From Fidelibacterota bacterium (lineage in GTDB: Bacteria; Fidelibacterota; Marinisomatia; Marinisomatales; CAZVFT01), in contig JACNLN010000129.1 in the NCBI GenBank assembly GCA_014381485.1, forward strand, positions 1 to 20,652: a DNA stretch of 20,652 bases. Reading direction: 5' to 3'. The notes under the pieces were generated by a model. That model ran no database searches, was not told where the DNA came from, and worked only from the letters and a program-made list of their open reading frames with translations. Numbering within the stretch: the stretch's first letter is position 1; every line of letters begins with the position of its first letter. The position numbers were made by a program, and so were the translations under genes. Of this stretch, positions 7,232-13,974 are shown one piece after another.

Positions 7232-8338
7232 TCACTCCTTATGATTATTTCGATTTTTTGTTACTTCCTCCTCATATTCCCTGACCAATTCCATCAGTCG
7301 ATCAATGGCATCCGACTCCTTTACCTTTTCCAGAGTAACGCCTTTTTTATAAAGATGACCACTTCCCTTTCCAAAAGCAATACCAAGATCTGCGTGTTTT
7401 GCTTCTCCCGGTCCGTTTACCGCACATCCCATCAATGCCACCGTTAAGGGGGTTTTTACATCTTTGAGTCTTTCTTCCATCACATTAGCAATTTTAATGA
7501 GATCCACTTCCAATCTCCCACAAGTGGGACATGCCACAATGGTAGCACCGTTACTCGCCAAACCAAGAGATTTGAGTATCTCAAAACCAACACGAACTTC
7601 TTCAACGGGGTCGTCTGTCAGACTAATGCGGATTGTATCTCCGATCCCCTCTGAAAGAAGAGTCCCAATTCCAACAGCCGATTTGATAGTACCACTCCAG
7701 GTGGGACCAGCTTCTGTCACGCCAAGATGGAGAGGATAATTGTATCTCTTCGAAAAAAGGCGGTAGGAATCAACCATCAATTGAGTATCAGAAGATTTCA
7801 GGGAAACGATAATATCTTCAAAATCAAATTCTTTACAAAGTTTGATATGTCGTTCTGCACTTTCTACCATTGCCTCCGGGATGGGAAATCCATACTTTTC
7901 AATAAGATCCTTCTCAAGACTCCCAGCATTGACACCAATGCGGATAGGAAGTTCCGCCTCTTTTACCTTTTCAATAACGGCTTCTATACGCTCCCTTTTC
8001 CCGATATTTCCCGGGTTAATACGGATTTTATCAACACCCGCATCCACCGCCATCAGTGCCAGCCTGTAGTTGAAGTGAATATCGGCAACTAATGGAACAG
8101 TCATTCGCTTTTTAATGAGTGGTAAAGCTTTCGCTGCCTGTTCATTAGGAACAGCCATCCGGATAATCTGACATCCCGCTTCCTCCAGTCGTTCCACCTG
8201 TCGAAGTGTATCCTCAATGTTGTCTGTCTTCGTGGTAGTCATCGATTGAACGGGAATGGGAGCTCCACCACCGATAGGAACGTCTCCTACCATAACTTGC
8301 CGGGTGTTACGCTTTTCTATGGGATTCGTGAATTCCAT
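7232..8338 (-). CDS. ispG: 4-hydroxy-3-methylbut-2-enyl diphosphate synthase (IspG/GcpE)
   Basis: This enzyme reduces methylerythritol cyclodiphosphate to HMBPP, the next-to-last step of the MEP isoprenoid pathway, using a 4Fe-4S cluster. The 368 residues match the short, two-domain bacterial form: a TIM-barrel part (PVQSMTTTKT, VADIHFNYRLA, KIRINPGNIG, GVTEAGPT) and a C-terminal cluster-binding part with Cys270 and Cys273 (ACPTCGR), Cys305 (GCAVNGPGE) and Glu312. These ligands fall at the same numbers as I recall for E. coli IspG. The long form with an inserted domain, typical of Bacteroidetes and plants, is absent. ATG at 8338 has no evident Shine-Dalgarno. A small secreted-protein gene follows six bases later. 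Confidence 0.97.
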   Translation of the reverse strand: MEFTNPIEKRNTRQVMVGDVPIGGGAPIPVQSMTTTKTDNIEDTLRQVERLEEAGCQIIRMAVPNEQAAKALPLIKKRMTVPLVADIHFNYRLALMAVDAGVDKIRINPGNIGKRERIEAVIEKVKEAELPIRIGVNAGSLEKDLIEKYGFPIPEAMVESAERHIKLCKEFDFEDIIVSLKSSDTQLMVDSYRLFSKRYNYPLHLGVTEAGPTWSGTIKSAVGIGTLLSEGIGDTIRISLTDDPVEEVRVGFEILKSLGLASNGATIVACPTCGRLEVDLIKIANVMEERLKDVKTPLTVALMGCAVNGPGEAKHADLGIAFGKGSGHLYKKGVTLEKVKESDAIDRLMELVREYEEEVTKNRNNHKE

Positions 8339-8457
8339 TTTGAATGATTAAAATTATCACTAAGTTAGATTAAATTCCATTGGAAATAAAAATAAAATCA
8401 CATACTCAAGATAATCCTATTTGTACTTGCAATCATTTCTTATCATTTGAAAAAAAG

Positions 8458-8546
8458 CGGAGGTGGTAGGATTCGAACCTACGGTCCCGAGGTATCGGAA
8501 CGCTGGTTTTCAAGACCAGTGCATTCAACCGCTCTGCCACACCTCC
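8458..8546 (-). tRNA. tRNA-Ser (anticodon UGA)
   Basis: An 89-base gene with a 7-bp acceptor stem (GGAGGTG/CACCTCC), the long variable arm typical of class II tRNAs, a T-arm with GGTTCGAATCC, and anticodon loop CTTGAAA giving UGA (reads UCA-type Ser codons). The discriminator is G, as expected for Ser. CCA is not encoded: the bases after the discriminator are C and then a run of T, which may serve as part of the terminator. Confidence 0.96.
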
Positions 8547-8710
8547 ATTTAAATATTATATTTTACGACTCATCACAATAATGCGTACCTGGATAGCATT
8601 TTTATTCTAGGAGCTGTCCAATGTGAGCCAGATTCAATCTTACAAAAACTCTCGTAGCTTTTGTTACAATGAAAATCTTGAGAAGAGAACATATCCTCCC
8701 TCACCTTTTT

Positions 8711-8731
8711 CCTCTCCCACCAGGGGAGAGG
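8711..8731. repeat. Hairpin repeat, 8-bp arms
   Basis: CCTCTCCC (8711-8718) and GGGAGAGG (8724-8731) flank a 5-base loop. The sequence style (C/T-rich arm, short loop, G/A-rich arm) matches the hairpin at 8842-8864, so both probably belong to one dispersed repeat family. From 8547 to 8920 I see no intact gene. Confidence 0.65.
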
Positions 8732-8841
8732 AGTTCTTGGTAGCATAGCCTTAAACAGTTTTGCTCACCAGCTCCTGAAGAATAAGGGCGGGTAGCCAGG
8801 GTCTACAATAAGAATCTGAGATGTGACTTCCCGGCAAAACC

Positions 8842-8864
8842 TTCTCCCCCTTGATGGGGGAGAA
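8842..8864. repeat. Hairpin repeat, 9-bp arms
   Basis: TTCTCCCCC (8842-8850) and GGGGGAGAA (8856-8864) pair perfectly around TTGAT. It lies in what would be the 3' part of the frameshifted GIY-YIG reading frame, and a GAGGGGGTGG segment follows just after. The insertion of such repeats may have helped disrupt the gene. Confidence 0.65.
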
Positions 8865-8920
8865 TGAAAAGAGGGGGTGGTATTTGGGTATTGACACCGT
8901 TTTAATGCTTGTATCTCGGG

Positions 8921-9133
8921 TTATTTTTGTATAGAAATCCATTTTTCTAAGTCGGGAGCCGGACAAGTCTGTATTCACCGCAACATAAGCGATTAAAATC
9001 AAGGGAGTATACGGTTTGGTAGCCTGGCATTTACCTTGATTATGTCCATCTAACCTTCGTTTCAGCTTATTTGTAGATCCTATATACAAATATTGTTTCG
9101 CTACATTTTCCAAACAATTTAGACATAGTACAT
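8921..9133 (-). pseudogene. Frameshifted GIY-YIG endonuclease-like gene
   Basis: The central frame contains YLYIGSTNKLKRRLDGHNQGK and ATKPYTP, the core of small stand-alone GIY-YIG (UPF0213/UvrC-N-like) proteins, including the YIGS motif, the conserved Arg and the HN pair. Family members start MYYVYIL. Here an ATG at 9133 encodes MYYV and then meets a stop, and the core continues in another frame (NCLENVAKQY). At the 3' side the continuous frame reads SGSRLRKMDF, while a neighbouring frame reads DLEKWISIQK and then a stop at 8921, which resembles the family's LEKYLK helix. Two indels therefore seem to have broken the gene. The uninterrupted frame (TTG 9113 to 8751) ends in translated hairpin repeats and is unlikely to be the real protein. 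Confidence 0.7.
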
Positions 9134-9213
9134 TAGTTTACCTCAATAATACATTATTTTTATAATCAGCCTAATTCACCTGGAAAAGGTGTAAATCAGG
9201 AAGCATTTTCAAC

Positions 9214-9267
9214 TGAAGCTTCAACGCATAATTTGGCATGCCAATCGAAGCTTTAGCGCAGATTGGC
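9214..9267. repeat. Diverged 32-base tandem repeat abutting tRNA-Ser 3' end
   Basis: GAAGCTTCAACGCATAATT (from 9215) and GAAGCTTTAGCGCAGATT (from 9247) are diverged copies, each followed by TGGC. Within them are TGAAGCTTCA (9214-9223) and TTGGCATGCCAA (9233-9244), both perfect palindromes, and a 7-bp inverted repeat GCCAATC/GATTGGC (9240-9246, 9261-9267) whose right arm runs into the tRNA 3' end. Confidence 0.5.
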
Positions 9268-9357
9268 GGAGAGGGAGGGATTCGAACCCTCGTTCCGGAT
9301 ACTCTCCGAAAACCCACTTAGCAGGCGGGCGCCTTCAGCCAGCTCGGCCACCTCTCC
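9264..9357 (-). tRNA. tRNA-Ser (anticodon GCU)
   Basis: A class II tRNA with acceptor stem GGAGAGG/CCTCTCC, a long variable arm, T-arm GGTTCGAATCC, and anticodon loop CTGCTAA giving GCU (AGU/AGC codons). The discriminator is G at 9267, followed by an encoded CCA at 9266-9264, unlike the neighbouring tRNA-Ser(UGA). Without CCA the gene is 91 bases. Confidence 0.96.
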
Positions 9358-9527
9358 AGAAGTTTGTTTATCAGATAGAAACAGTAAAATCCATAAGATC
9401 TGCCATTACTCCAATTATAAACCAATTTTCAAAAATCAATGTAAATTTTGATTGTTAATTTAATTCAACATCTTATTTGTTTTCAATGAGAAAGTGTATT
9501 AATATTTAATAAGGTGCTAAAACAAAA

Positions 9528-10040
9528 ATGAAACTCGGACTTAGAAATATCTATCTCATAGGTATGAACGGTGTTGGGAAATCGACCATCGGGAAAATAC
9601 TGGCTAATCACCTCCACTGGGCATTTGTTGATATTAATCAAACCATAGAAGCTATATACAACCGCCCACTCCAAGAAATTTTTGATACGTTTGGGGAAGA
9701 ATCATTTAAAAATATGGAAACAACCATTTTACGTGAATTATCTCAAGGAGAACATCAAGTGTTTGCTTCAAATTGTGATTCTGTTTTAGATACAATGAAA
9801 TTTGAAACAATGAAAAACAGTGGTGTCACCATCTGGCTTGAAGCTTCTCCAAATATTTTAATTGAACGACTTAAAAAGATGAAAGATTTCCCTGATAAAG
9901 ATTTAGAATCCTTTATTAAACAAAAATTAGAGTATAGAAACCTTTTCTTTCAACAAGCCGACTTGAGACTAAATACCGACAGAACTTCACCGGAAACCAT
10001 TACTAAAAAAATTATTATTGCCCTCAAACAAATGCCATAA
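9528..10040 (+). CDS. Shikimate-kinase-like P-loop NTPase
   Basis: This 170-residue protein has the length and fold pattern of shikimate kinase (AroK/AroL): P-loop GMNGVGKST (12-20), FVDINQTIE (33-41), FGEESFKNMET (55-65), a VFAS strand (78-81), a TIWLEASP strand (101-108) and EYRNLFFQQADL (135-146). True shikimate kinases bind shikimate with D-x-D, F-R-x-x-E and a G-G-G turn. Here these read D35-I-N37, F60-K61-N-M-E64 and N82-C83-D84, and the lid lacks the usual Arg. Nucleotide binding is thus intact but the substrate site is degenerate, so the substrate may differ or the protein may be inactive. ATG at 9528 has a distant AAGGTG. It is the only plus-strand gene in its area and converges on murA with a 4-base gap. 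Confidence 0.75.
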   Translation: MKLGLRNIYLIGMNGVGKSTIGKILANHLHWAFVDINQTIEAIYNRPLQEIFDTFGEESFKNMETTILRELSQGEHQVFASNCDSVLDTMKFETMKNSGVTIWLEASPNILIERLKKMKDFPDKDLESFIKQKLEYRNLFFQQADLRLNTDRTSPETITKKIIIALKQMP

Positions 10041-10044
10041 TTAG

Positions 10045-11298
10045 CTATTCTTCGGCACGCCAGATCTGTGCCCCGATCCCTCTGAGCTTTTCCTCAATCT
10101 TCTCATATCCACGATCAATATGATAGACTCGAGAGATATCCGTACGACCTTCGGCAGCAAGAGCTGCCAATATTAACGAAGCACTGGCACGAATATCTGT
10201 TGACATTACAGTTGCTCCACGGAGTTCGTTTACACCCGTAACTGTAGCCACATTATCCTGTAATTTAATTCTTGCTCCCAGCCGAGTTAATTCTGCCACA
10301 TGAGTAAACCTGTCGTGGTAAATCGTATCAGTAATAACAGATGAACCTTTTGCCAGAGTCATTAACGCCATCCATTGAGCTTGAACATCAGTGGGAAATC
10401 CCGGATAGACAGCCGTTACAACATTTACCGGCTTCAGCGGTTCTTCACGGAAAATTGCTATGGATTTATCTTCTATGGTCATTTCACAACCAACTTCCTG
10501 TAGTTTATCGAGAATGACAGTTAAATGTTCTGGTTCTACATCCGCCACCGTGACCCCCTCTCCAATTAAAGCACCAGCAATTAGAAAAGTAGCTGTTTCG
10601 ATTCGGTCAGGAATCACTTCGATTTCAACAGGGCGTAAATCATCTACCCCGTGGATGATGAGACAGTCTGTTCCAATTCCTGATATATCAGCACCCATTT
10701 CGTTCAGAAATCTACAGAGAAACATAATTTCTGGCTCTCGTGCAGCATTTTGAATAATCGTCTTACCTTCAGCAAGAACAGATGCCATCAAAAGATTCCC
10801 TGTCGCCCCAACTGAGGAAGTATCAAAACTTATAGTCTCCCCTTTCAATCGATCTGCTTTTGCAATAATGTATCCCTGATCCAATTCCGTTTTAGCCCCC
10901 ATCTTCTCGATTCCAGAAATGTGATAATTTACCGGTCTGGGACCCCAGGCACATCCACCTGGAAGAGATACTCTGGCATAACCAAAACGAGCAAGAAGAG
11001 GACACAAAACGTAAAATGATGCCCGCATCGTTTTGACAAGCTCATAAGGAGCCTCCGGGTTATCACATTCGCGAGTATCAACTTCGAGGATTCCATTTTC
11101 ATAGACGACTTTTGCACCAATAATTTCAAGTAACTTGATCATTGTGCGGGTATCACGAAGATCAGGAACTTTATGAATGCGATAGATACCAGGAGCAATC
11201 AGTGTTGCAGCCATAGCTGGAAGTACAGCATTTTTCGCACCGCTGATGTTAACGGTTCCTGACAATGAGTTCTTTCCAATGATAACAAGCTTATCCAT
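10045..11298 (-). CDS. murA: UDP-N-acetylglucosamine 1-carboxyvinyltransferase (MurA)
   Basis: MurA transfers enolpyruvate from PEP to UDP-GlcNAc, the first committed step of peptidoglycan synthesis, in the cytoplasm. The 417 residues match the family's usual length (~419). Visible residues: K22-N23 in SGAKNAVLP, the catalytic Cys116 in PGGCAWGPRP (Cys, so sensitive to fosfomycin in principle, unlike the Cys-to-Asp forms), and FPTDVQAQ with the catalytic Asp. The start ATG at 11298 overlaps the stop of the upstream vanZ-like gene by eight bases, so translation is probably coupled. It is the last gene of the acpS-nnr-vanZ-murA operon. No terminator is visible before the convergent gene's stop four bases away. 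Confidence 0.97.
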   Translation of the reverse strand: MDKLVIIGKNSLSGTVNISGAKNAVLPAMAATLIAPGIYRIHKVPDLRDTRTMIKLLEIIGAKVVYENGILEVDTRECDNPEAPYELVKTMRASFYVLCPLLARFGYARVSLPGGCAWGPRPVNYHISGIEKMGAKTELDQGYIIAKADRLKGETISFDTSSVGATGNLLMASVLAEGKTIIQNAAREPEIMFLCRFLNEMGADISGIGTDCLIIHGVDDLRPVEIEVIPDRIETATFLIAGALIGEGVTVADVEPEHLTVILDKLQEVGCEMTIEDKSIAIFREEPLKPVNVVTAVYPGFPTDVQAQWMALMTLAKGSSVITDTIYHDRFTHVAELTRLGARIKLQDNVATVTGVNELRGATVMSTDIRASASLILAALAAEGRTDISRVYHIDRGYEKIEEKLRGIGAQIWRAEE

Positions 11299-11668
11299 AT
11301 CGAACTTTACCCGAAGGAAAAATAATCTTCAATCGTAATAAATATATGAAAAATCCAAGAATCAGTCCAATACAATCAGATAACCAATCATAAACGCTCA
11401 TATTTCGATCTGGTGTAACAGACTGCCATAGTTCATCAAAACCACCAAATACCATTCCAAATAAAAGAATTCCTATGATGAATTTCAAATTCCTTTGCTC
11501 CAAAGAACCAGCGAGAAGCCAACCCAGTATTGCATATTCAAATATGTGTAGTAATTTATCGTAACTAAAAAGTCTAGTCTCAGGGATTGATTTCCCCGGG
11601 ATGGATGAAAACAACAATATCAACACACAGTAGCAAGCAGTAATACGACGATATCTAACAAAGTTCAT
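11291..11668 (-). CDS. VanZ-like family membrane protein
   Basis: This 125-residue protein has about four hydrophobic segments (about 10-24, 40-56, 62-76, 95-112). VanZ-family signatures are present: DKLLHIFEYAILG (42-54) and the block FDELWQS...PDR...YDWLSDCIG. VanZ-like proteins are small membrane proteins of poorly known function, one of which gives low-level teicoplanin resistance in the vanA cluster; most chromosomal ones are not resistance genes. It overlaps the upstream nnr gene by 14 bases and murA by 8, so it is clearly part of that operon. A role in envelope biology beside MurA is only suggested by context. Confidence 0.88.
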   Translation of the reverse strand: MNFVRYRRITACYCVLILLFSSIPGKSIPETRLFSYDKLLHIFEYAILGWLLAGSLEQRNLKFIIGILLFGMVFGGFDELWQSVTPDRNMSVYDWLSDCIGLILGFFIYLLRLKIIFPSGKVRYG

Positions 11669-13190
11669 ATGACATAATTATTGAAGGTATGGTTTGAAGT
11701 AAATCACCTGCAAGTAATCCGCGGTATCCACGAGTTTTTAATAGTGTATCAGCTGCTTTTCCGTGAATAAATACTCCCAACTGTGCAGCAATTTCAAGAG
11801 GAAGTTTCTGCCCCACAAACCCGGCAATCATCCCAGTCAGGACATCTCCGCTACCCGCTGTAGCAAGACCCTGGTGACCTGAACTGTTTATAACAATGGT
11901 ATCATTAAATCCTACTATCGTTGGAGCCCCCTTCAATACAACAACCCCACCGGTTGCCTGTACCATCTCCTTCATAAAGCGAAATGGATCATCAATAATG
12001 GTCTGTTTATCCACCCCCATAAATGCGGCAGCTTCTCCATGATGTGGGGTGAGAATACATTCTTTTTTCACCTTTTTTAAAAGATCAGGTTTGTCGTGAA
12101 AGGGAATTAGTGCATCAGCATCGATGACCATCGGTTTAGAGCACATTTCAAATACTTTCTCAACAAATTCCATCGTAGTATGATCTGTCCCAATTCCCGG
12201 TCCAATAGCCACAACATCACACCAATCGAGATGATTTTCTAGTTTTGTACATGATTCGTTTAAAAACCTTCCCATACCTTTATCCGGCAATGGAGCTGTA
12301 ATCACCTCGGTCAATTTTTCTTCAAAAATAGGATTAAGAGATTCTGGAACCCCTGCAATGACCAAGCCCGCTCCCGTTCTTAATGCCGCTTCAGCAGTTA
12401 GACATCCAGCCCCGGTAAACCCACGGGAACCTGAAAGAATAAACACTTTACCCTGTCTGTGTTTGTACGTATTCGATGGAGGTTTCTTTAAATATTCAAC
12501 AGCAATAGATTCATCAAACACGACTTTATTGGAACTAATGACTTCAAAAGCACTTTCAGGAAAACCAATATCCACAAGATCAACCTCACCAGCATATTCT
12601 GCCCCCGGATTGATGACAAGTCCTTGTTTCAAAAACCCCATAGTTACCGTTGCATCGGCTCGAATAGCAGAACCTAATACCTGACCATTATCTGCAGAAA
12701 TACCGGAAGGTATATCAATAGCCAAAACGGACAACCTTGTTTGATTTATCCAGTCTATCCACTTTCTTGCAACACCTTTAACTTTACCCTTGATTCCCGT
12801 ACCAAGTAAACCATCAATAATCAGATTGAAACCGTAGGTATCAAAGGACTCCGGTTCCACTTCATACTGAATCTCGATCTCTTGTTCTACGCATCTGTCG
12901 TGAAATATTTTTGCGTCTCCCTTGATTTCATCCTTTGGAGATGTCGAAATCAGACAAACATCTTTTACAAACTCCACGAGCTTTAAGGCGGCAACATAAC
13001 CATCTCCCCCGTTATTTCCTTTTCCAGCAATAATGAGTGCTTTTGATCCCCCTGACTCAAGCAACATTTTCATTGCTTTTTCAGCTACTGATAAGCCTGC
13101 ATTCCCCATTAAATATTCACCCGAAATACCTAAATCATCAATGGCGTGTCTATCAATTGAGCGAGCCTCTCTTGAAGAAAATATCCTCAT
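11655..13190 (-). CDS. nnr: Bifunctional NAD(P)H-hydrate epimerase/dehydratase (Nnr)
   Basis: This 511-residue fusion repairs hydrated, inactive NAD(P)H. The N-terminal YjeF_N domain (about 1-215) is the epimerase, with GKGNNGGDGYVAA (56-68) and the LAIDIPSGI segment (156-164). The C-terminal ribokinase-like domain (about 235-505) is the ADP-dependent dehydratase, with GSRGFTGA (254-261), AIGPGIGTD (328-336), VIDADAL (355-361), TPHHGEAAAF (381-390), VVLKGA and AGSGDVLTG (445-453, catalytic Asp449). Both domains look complete. It overlaps acpS upstream by four bases (ATGA arrangement) and the vanZ-like gene downstream by 14. The acpS-nnr pairing is common in bacteria. Confidence 0.96.
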   Translation of the reverse strand: MRIFSSREARSIDRHAIDDLGISGEYLMGNAGLSVAEKAMKMLLESGGSKALIIAGKGNNGGDGYVAALKLVEFVKDVCLISTSPKDEIKGDAKIFHDRCVEQEIEIQYEVEPESFDTYGFNLIIDGLLGTGIKGKVKGVARKWIDWINQTRLSVLAIDIPSGISADNGQVLGSAIRADATVTMGFLKQGLVINPGAEYAGEVDLVDIGFPESAFEVISSNKVVFDESIAVEYLKKPPSNTYKHRQGKVFILSGSRGFTGAGCLTAEAALRTGAGLVIAGVPESLNPIFEEKLTEVITAPLPDKGMGRFLNESCTKLENHLDWCDVVAIGPGIGTDHTTMEFVEKVFEMCSKPMVIDADALIPFHDKPDLLKKVKKECILTPHHGEAAAFMGVDKQTIIDDPFRFMKEMVQATGGVVVLKGAPTIVGFNDTIVINSSGHQGLATAGSGDVLTGMIAGFVGQKLPLEIAAQLGVFIHGKAADTLLKTRGYRGLLAGDLLQTIPSIIMSYELC

Positions 13191-13558
13191 TCGACCTCCA
13201 TAAAAGCTACAGCTGTTGCCGTAGAATTGGTATGAGAGATAGAGACCTGAACACGATACAAACGGGATAATTCACAATGTAATTCAACTTTAGGTGGTTG
13301 TCCATCCTCCCGGAAAATTTCAATGGAACGAAGTGGAATTGTTTCGGGTTCTCCCAGAGCCATCAACGCTTTTTTAATGGCTTCTTTAGCAGCAAACCGA
13401 CCAGCTAAGTGAACCGAAGGTTCCATCCTTTGGTTACACCACTCAACCTCCCGGTTAGTAAATACATGTTTAAAAAATCTTGGTCCGTATTGGTTAATAA
13501 GTTGCCTGATCCTTCTGATCTCAACAATATCGTTACCGATGGAAAATCTACTGCTCAT
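13187..13558 (-). CDS. acpS: Holo-[acyl-carrier-protein] synthase (AcpS)
   Basis: AcpS moves 4'-phosphopantetheine from CoA to the Ser of apo-ACP, switching on fatty-acid synthesis. The 123 residues are the family's normal size. Signatures: GNDIVEIRRI (8-17, Mg-binding Asp10), FTNREVEWC, RFAAKEAIKKAL (54-65, Glu59) and VSISHT (105-110) near the C-terminus. It is the first gene of the acpS-nnr-vanZ-murA operon. The ATG at 13558 lacks a strong Shine-Dalgarno, and I could not pick a convincing promoter in the AT-rich DNA upstream. Confidence 0.95.
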   Translation of the reverse strand: MSSRFSIGNDIVEIRRIRQLINQYGPRFFKHVFTNREVEWCNQRMEPSVHLAGRFAAKEAIKKALMALGEPETIPLRSIEIFREDGQPPKVELHCELSRLYRVQVSISHTNSTATAVAFMEVE

Positions 13559-13761
13559 CGTTAAATTTCACAACGTCAATAAGTTTGTAATATTGTTAAA
13601 ATACCAACCCTTGAATCTACCGTTATAGCTTGAATTATTCACTAACGGTTCAATGGTTAGCTGAAAAGTGTAAAAATATTATTAGATTAGTGAAAAACAT
13701 AACCTGATTAATTAAAGTGAATAATTCGAGTAAAGTTTATTCCCAAACGTAATAAATACAA

Positions 13762-13896
13762 ATGGTTAGTAATCATTTTAAAAAGGCTGGTGAATTAATC
13801 AGGATAGTTGTATCTCCAATCACAAAATTAATAGCAACCTCTGTAGTAATTATCTTCATCATATCCATAATTAACGGTTTTTATCATACATTATAA
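13762..13896 (+). CDS. Possible 44-residue single-pass membrane protein
   Basis: This short frame from ATG (13762) to TAA lies in the 416-base gap between acpS and the TPR gene. It encodes a basic, amphipathic N-terminal part (FKKAGELIRI), then a strongly hydrophobic run of about 18 residues (IATSVVIIFIISIINGF) and a short tail. The pattern of one positively charged face and one transmembrane helix is typical of small membrane proteins, and it is alone on the plus strand. Against it: no Shine-Dalgarno is visible, it matches no family I know, and AT-rich DNA yields hydrophobic frames by chance. The rest of the gap (13559-13761) shows nothing I can name. Confidence 0.35.
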   Translation: MVSNHFKKAGELIRIVVSPITKLIATSVVIIFIISIINGFYHTL

Positions 13897-13929
13897 TTTA
13901 CTGGTTAAAATATCAATGTTAAGAGGAAT

Positions 13930-13957
13930 AAAAAAAGGGGTGATCATCAGTAACCCC
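13930..13957 (-). terminator. Intrinsic terminator of the TPR gene / comF operon
   Basis: On the minus strand GGGGT (13957-13953) pairs with ACCCC (13941-13937), immediately followed by seven T (13936-13930). It starts 18 bases after the TPR stop codon. The loop is 11 bases, so it is moderate in strength but of correct form. Confidence 0.75.
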
Positions 13958-13974
13958 CTGATACTGGATAGTGA

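Noticed and set aside
8751..9113. Intact 120-residue GIY-YIG protein
   Set aside because: It lacks the family's N-terminal strand in frame and its last ~60 residues come from hairpin repeats; better read as a frameshifted gene.
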